64,000 nt of DNA from NCBI GenBank assembly GCA_014338405.1, contig JTDE01000438.1:7552-71551 (forward strand), given 5' to 3'. A program made the position numbers and the translations under genes. How positions within the stretch are numbered: position 1 is the first letter of the stretch; the number at the start of each line of letters is the position of its first letter. Shown here piece by piece: positions 59,601-64,000 of the stretch. This DNA is from Paragonimus skrjabini miyazakii (Eukaryota; Platyhelminthes; Trematoda; Plagiorchiida; Troglotrematidae). Under the pieces are notes generated by a model. It did not search any database. It had not been told where the DNA came from and was given only the letters and a program-made list of their open reading frames with translations.

Positions 59601-61560
59601 GCTGACTCAACTATGTTAAATCTGGAGTCGAGAAGCGATGGCCAACATCATATCCCACTAAAATTTGAATCGGACATTAAAGTACTGTTTGTGGTAAGGA
59701 TACATACAGTTGAAGGGCGCTTGCGGGAACGAACCTGGAATTTACTACCTCATTACAAATATTGCTAACTCCAATGTCCATATGGATGATAAAACTATGA
59801 GCAGACTCGAATAACTCCAAGTTGACGTCAACCAAAATCAACGGGTGCCGAATACTAATCATAGAAGAGTGTCACAGATGACGTTGTTCATTCCAGAAGG
59901 TAAACATTTTACACGAGATGCGCAATGTTTTAAAATTTATTCCTCGACAGTTCACCAGATACAAACTCCGAAGCATAAACTTTCTTGTGACGTAGATAGA
60001 ATCCCCGGCCCACTGCGATTTGCCTAATCGGGTTCATTTTTCAGTTAATAAAAATTTCAACGAACCACACATCCTTTCGTGAATAGTATTCGGCAGTACC
60101 TTCTTGTTTGAACAATTGCTGAAACTCCAGTTCTCAAGTTTGCAAAGCTAGCGTGTTAATCATGATTCCGATGACTTTGCAATGAGTCAGACCGAAAAAT
60201 CACTTATGTGAGGGTACTGAGGGTATGCGAAAGGAAAATTAACTCTAGTACAGTGATATGCACAATTGCTTGACACTAGCAGGAAAGAAGTTCGAGTCTC
60301 GTGCTTTTCGAAGGTGATTTGAGGAGAGCATTCACCATATTTTGCTGCATGTGAAGGGTGTTCAAACTTATCGATCTTGTTTCCCTTACTAGATTGGTTG
60401 CCTAACACATACCCGTTAGACGACCGACTGTTATGCATCATATACCAACCACTACAGATGAAGCTGTCACATTTTTAGAACGCTTGTCTTAAACCAAGCC
60501 CTATTTACTCTACACCGCATGGATCCGACAAACATTTTATACAAATCTAATACCGTCAATTAGACCTGGTGCACTTCTACTTGCGAGCACTTGATTTGTG
60601 ATCAGAATTACTAGACTGAGTGAAGTAAGTTACTATTTCCATGGGCGTCCCTATGACTGGTGTTCACGATGCTTATGAGTGGTAGTTGTTTATTCACTCA
60701 TCACATATCGCTGGGTCGTACGTGTACAGTCATTCGTTTTCCTTGCTTTGAAATTGATGACATTCTCACACTGGGAGAGAGTTTTCTTGTAATACTTTTA
60801 GCGCCCACAATTGATGGTGTGTTTAAGGAATACAGACTTTTTCAGTTCATCTGATACACAGATTAAACCAGCAACACCCTGCAGTACAGTATACCTTGTT
60901 GTTTACCAAAATTCTTGAAGTAGAATTGTGTCCTACCAGTCCATTCGCATTCTGGTTGCTTGCAAACTGTTAACACACCGAAGTTCACAAAATTGTTGCT
61001 GAGCCGGACGAATGAAAAAAAGACCACGAATAACAATAAGTGTTGACCGGACAAATGATCAGTATTCATCAGGAATCACTTAACAACATTGAATAGCTTT
61101 ATTCACCCCAAGTGAGTTGTTACCAAGCCAATGTAAGTCGGTAAAATGATAACAAGCGTCAAGAGGATAATGTGGTCAATTTAAAATGTGTTCAGCTGAT
61201 TTGCTAGGGTTCTTTCATCGCAAACCCCTCGTTAAGTACCTCTTTCAAAAGTGGTAACATGTCCTGAACATAAAACTGTGGTCACATATTCCTGGAAAAT
61301 GTATGGTACTTCAAGTGACCTAGTTGAACTCAAGTATATTCACATAACTCCATATATGAACAGTTATTGCTGTTAGTGTGTTATTTCATATATGCTTAGG
61401 CCAGCAAGCAAAACAAAGCCGATTGTTGATATGTAGTAATGGCCTCGGTTTAAATGATTTTAACAACACTCAGGGGGGCTTTTGGAATTTAAACTCAACT
61501 GAAACCTTCGGCGGATCATTTAGGAAATACAGCTGATTTGACGTTTCGTTTTTTGTCAGA
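53625..61560. other. No recognisable gene over 8 kb
   Basis: No gene could be supported. AAGTTCGAGTCTCG at about 60288 resembles a Pol III B box, but without a matching A box or ribozyme it is too weak to call. Open frames, including 55166-55426 (plus, 86 codons), are featureless. Confidence 0.5.
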
Positions 61561-61569
61561 ACTGGCCCG

Positions 61570-61735
61570 TAGTGCTTGCCCTCGACTCCTGAAAACGTAG
61601 CCAGGGTTCAACTCCTGGTCGTGATAATGACAAACGTCAAGGATGAGCTTTGACAAAAGTGGAACTCCAATCTAATGCTGCCTTTCGAACGAGACTGCTG
61701 AAAAGACTACGTGAATGCGAAACATGTAATTTGTT
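61570..61735 (+). repeat. Hammerhead/tRNA-type repeat, degraded fragment
   Basis: The B-box-like CAGGGTTCAACTCCTGGTCG is followed by GTCAAGGATGAGCTTTGACA at the ribozyme position and GGAACTCCAATCTAATGCTG further on, in the family's order. The core is destroyed. It ends just where the PLE fragment begins. Confidence 0.5.
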
Positions 61736-61737
61736 GT

Positions 61738-62145
61738 GACCAATATACAATTTACAAAACTATTTGCCAGAGCTCTCTACTTCACATTGTATCTATCAGT
61801 TCATCTGCAACTGCGGTGACGTTTCCATTGGCAGGACTGATCGATCCTTGCGCCTTGTAATGAAGGAACATGTGCCAAAGTATATCGAGAACTTGATGTG
61901 TGGCGTGATCTGTCACGACAACAACAATAAAGAACGCAAGCCGGCCTCTTCGATCGCCAGACACCTGCTGGAGACCGGACATGTGGTCGACCCGACAAAC
62001 GCCTTCCGTGTGTTGATGTGTCATCACAAGCCCGTCATCCTCAAGTCACTCGAAGCGCTGCTTGTCAAGCGTAGCAAACCAGCCTTCTGTAGGTAAAAGC
62101 TGTTAACCTTGAACCTCCGTCTGCCATGGTTTTGAACAATGAGAG
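61738..62145 (+). mobile_element. Penelope-like element, 3' fragment
   Basis: Only the GIY-YIG domain and a few following codons of a PLE remain. The RT part is absent upstream, where a SINE-like fragment sits instead. 5' truncation is normal for target-primed retroelements. It belongs to a different PLE lineage from the 34 kb copy, judging by the rather different domain sequence. Confidence 0.8.
61764..62096 (+). pseudogene. PLE GIY-YIG endonuclease domain
   Basis: An open frame of about 110 codons. The start is not a real one (LPELSTSH continues upstream as NLQNY in frame). It has CIYQFICNCGDVSIGRTDRS, the GIY- and YIG-bearing strands, with the YIG Tyr replaced by Ser but the conserved Gly and Arg kept. 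MKEH follows in the next helix, then SSIARHLLETGH (the family's "S.I..HL..TGH" pattern), FRVL and, at the end, LKSLEALLVKRSKPAFC with the expected Glu. After the TAA, in-frame codons read LLTLNLRLPW, matching the usual PLE end; the stop is therefore probably a mutation. The domain would nick target DNA. Confidence 0.87.
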
Positions 62146-63765
62146 TCTAGTGTATACACTGACTGGATATATGAACTTAATTCGCTTAAATATTTTTGAT
62201 ATTCATCGCCGTTATGTGTAGCAACTGATGAGAACATACAAAATGGTACTACCATCTTATAAAACTGGTATTCTGATTTCACTATTTGTCTTCGTTAATA
62301 ATCATGGTTTACTACGTGCATACGAACGTCAGGTATGTGGCTGTTAAGAGTGCTTTGCAAAGCAAAGCCCTAATAAAAAGGGTTCGAATTTTCAACAACC
62401 GGCTGTTCACTTGTTTTAGGGCGGCCTAGACGAAAACAGAATGTCGAGCCAACTGTTCCCGTTAAAATTCCTTTAAATCCACATAACAAAATATATCTAA
62501 AACCTAAAGCTTCTCGTTTGCTTCGTGTGGGGCGGTTCTCGAAAGGTCAATAAATCACGTGTGTGAAAAGAGGACAGAGAAGCTTTGGAATGGACGTAAT
62601 AAGTAACGAGAGAACATTTTCTTTCAGTGGTTCAATTCGAAGGTGAACATCTGTGTAGGGGAAACTTCGTACGGACTTATTTGGCTTACCGAGATAGAAT
62701 TGAAATAATGCTTAACAAATTATCTGAAAGTGATGACGGTTTAAAGATCAAACCAATCGATTAGTCTCTCAATGGCATAATAAAGACCTCGTGAATCCTG
62801 TTCCGCTCACGGTCACTCTATGAGCTAACCGGTTCACGACGGAGTCCACTTGGATAGTTTCCCGGTTTTTCTGTCAGTAATTATCAAAGTGTAAACATTA
62901 CCGTCATCTACAAATTAGTGTTGTTAGACGCTTAGATACTGTATTATATTGAGTTCTTTATGAACCTGGTAACGCCGTCTCACGGGCCCAGACAACTGAC
63001 TCTAAACATTCAACATTCTAAATGGTTCCTCTTTGCGCCAACCGGACATTATGGACAAAGAGTCATTGGTGACCAGACTTCTCTTCTAACTTTTAAAGCT
63101 TGTTTGACATTGGCTTCTTTAATTTTTCCAGCTGTCTTTTCTTGGCCGTTGTAGTACGAAGCTTATGTATCCTTAATGGTCCTATGAACGCTCCGTAGAT
63201 AGTCGTCAAACTCTAATCTGATAAGTTCAAACTTCCACTTCGTTTCAAAATAACACGGTATCGATCTTCTCCATTTTTACTTTGATATCTCTAATTAACA
63301 TGACCGGTTTTGATCATTTGTGCAAACCATGTTGTTCTGGGTGACATCGGACGAATCATTGGTAATCACCTATTTTTCCACGCAGTACTTATTATAGGTT
63401 GACGACAAGAAGGGAATTCCTTATTCCTGACAAATATCAAAGCTTTCAGTCCACTGACTGGTGGTTTATTCATTCTTTGCAAACTTCAAGCCAAATTACA
63501 CAAGTTTGGTTGGATATACCCTTGCAATTTTTATTTAAGTGCAATTAGGTGTATGTTTTCGTTTGTTGTAACGCAGAGCGACTTAAATTTCTGTTAACTC
63601 ATCAGAAGTTATTTGAAGAGACTGTGACCGATTGCACAGATTCGCATTGTTTGTACTGCCCCATCAATATTTTCATCAATCTTTTGAAAATACGAGAAAC
63701 CTCTATTATGTTTTCAGTCTAACGCGTTCACAATACTTCTGTTACGCATGATAACTATTTACCAG
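62146..63765. other. No recognisable gene or repeat
   Basis: No supportable gene. GGGTTCGAATTT at 62381 resembles a B box, but no clear tRNA-like fold surrounds it. Confidence 0.5.
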
Positions 63766-63768
63766 ATG

Positions 63769-63846
63769 TTTTGAGTGGATTTGAACCAGCGGCAGAAACA
63801 ACATTTTCAAACCCGACAACAAATCTACCGTCTGAGCTACGAAGTT
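63769..63846 (-). repeat. tRNA-derived SINE core, diverged copy
   Basis: The minus strand has TTCGTAGCTCAGACGGTAGA (D-arm/A box), GTTTGAAAATGTTGTTTCTG (compare GTTTGGGCATGTTGTTTCTG at 12.6 kb) and CCGCTGGTTCAAATCCACTC (T-arm/B box). The flanking similarity seen at 15.6 and 26.7 kb is not evident. Confidence 0.7.
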
Positions 63847-63849
63847 GAA

Positions 63850-64000
63850 CTATTTTCCAGAAGTACCAGATGTTCGTTCAGTCGGAGAAACTTAGCATGT
63901 CAACATGGAGACCTTTAATATCGCTTGCCTCTTGTGGCTTTTACATGATGGAACTAAAGTATTTGTAATATTGTACTCTTGTCTCGGCATATTTTCTAGT
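63850..64000. other. No recognisable feature
   Basis: The right edge of the window; nothing can be identified. Confidence 0.5.

Noticed and set aside
60288..60302. Pol III B-box-like word suggesting another SINE copy
   Set aside because: No convincing A box, hammerhead or flanking module accompanies it.
62336..62400. tRNA-like sequence around GGGTTCGAATTT
   Set aside because: The upstream part can be forced into a D-arm, but no acceptor or anticodon stems form and it matches neither repeat family.
1..64000. CRISPR array, bacterial operon or prophage
   Set aside because: No regularly spaced short repeats, no ribosome-binding-site and ORF trains; composition and elements are those of a metazoan genome.

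Overview
The window looks like low-gene-density nuclear DNA of a flatworm, most likely a digenean trematode (fluke). It is AT-rich and lacks long open reading frames. It holds only decayed or short mobile elements of kinds typical of flukes: a CsRn1-type Ty3/gypsy retrotransposon, Penelope-like elements (PLEs) with GIY-YIG endonuclease domains, and tRNA-related short repeats, one family of which carries a hammerhead ribozyme like the Schistosoma Sm-alpha repeats. No bacterial operons, complete tRNA or rRNA genes, or CRISPR arrays were seen. No intact host gene could be recognised. One exon-like or decayed coding stretch lies at 37.1-38.1 kb. A 100-base run of N at 35853-35952 is an assembly gap.

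The most interesting component is a ~415-425 bp repeat family present in about nine places (6.4, 10.6, 16.6-17.0, 21.2-21.9, 24.3, 32.0, 45.0, 53.2 and 61.6 kb). Its sense strand has a 5' module, a tRNA-like segment with Pol III A and B boxes, a hammerhead ribozyme just downstream, a 3' module, and then a repeat of the first ~35-45 bp of the unit. The copy at 21731-21773 has a full hammerhead core with all three helices. Helix III is a loopless palindrome, a design that in other animal retroelements works as a dimer. The terminal direct repeats (period 413-423) fit units cut from tandem or circular RNA, as proposed for animal retrozymes. Two loci (16.6-17.0 and 21.2-21.9 kb) are inverted composites. 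PLE remnants at 33.7-34.9 and 61.7-62.1 kb belong to the class of element thought to mobilise such repeats.

A second tRNA-related repeat (~80 bp tRNA-like core with conserved flanks) occurs at 12.5-12.7 kb (two copies as a palindrome), 15.6, 26.7 and 63.8 kb. The gypsy element (about 41.3-44.6 kb, + strand) keeps a probable 5' LTR, a tRNA-Trp-type primer site, a gag with a CHCC zinc knuckle, protease, reverse transcriptase, RNase H and the start of integrase. It is broken by many stops and frameshifts, has altered catalytic motifs, and has no visible 3' LTR. A probable solo LTR lies at 19.1-19.3 kb on the minus strand. Smaller items are a ~170 bp tandem duplication at 14.0-14.4 kb with a relative at 25.4 kb, a C-rich island at 9.1-9.5 kb, a fold-back sequence at 27.1-27.3 kb, and simple repeats.

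The remaining sequence (long stretches between the listed features) shows no supportable genes by eye and may be intronic or intergenic. All similarity statements come from reading and recalled family features, not from searches.
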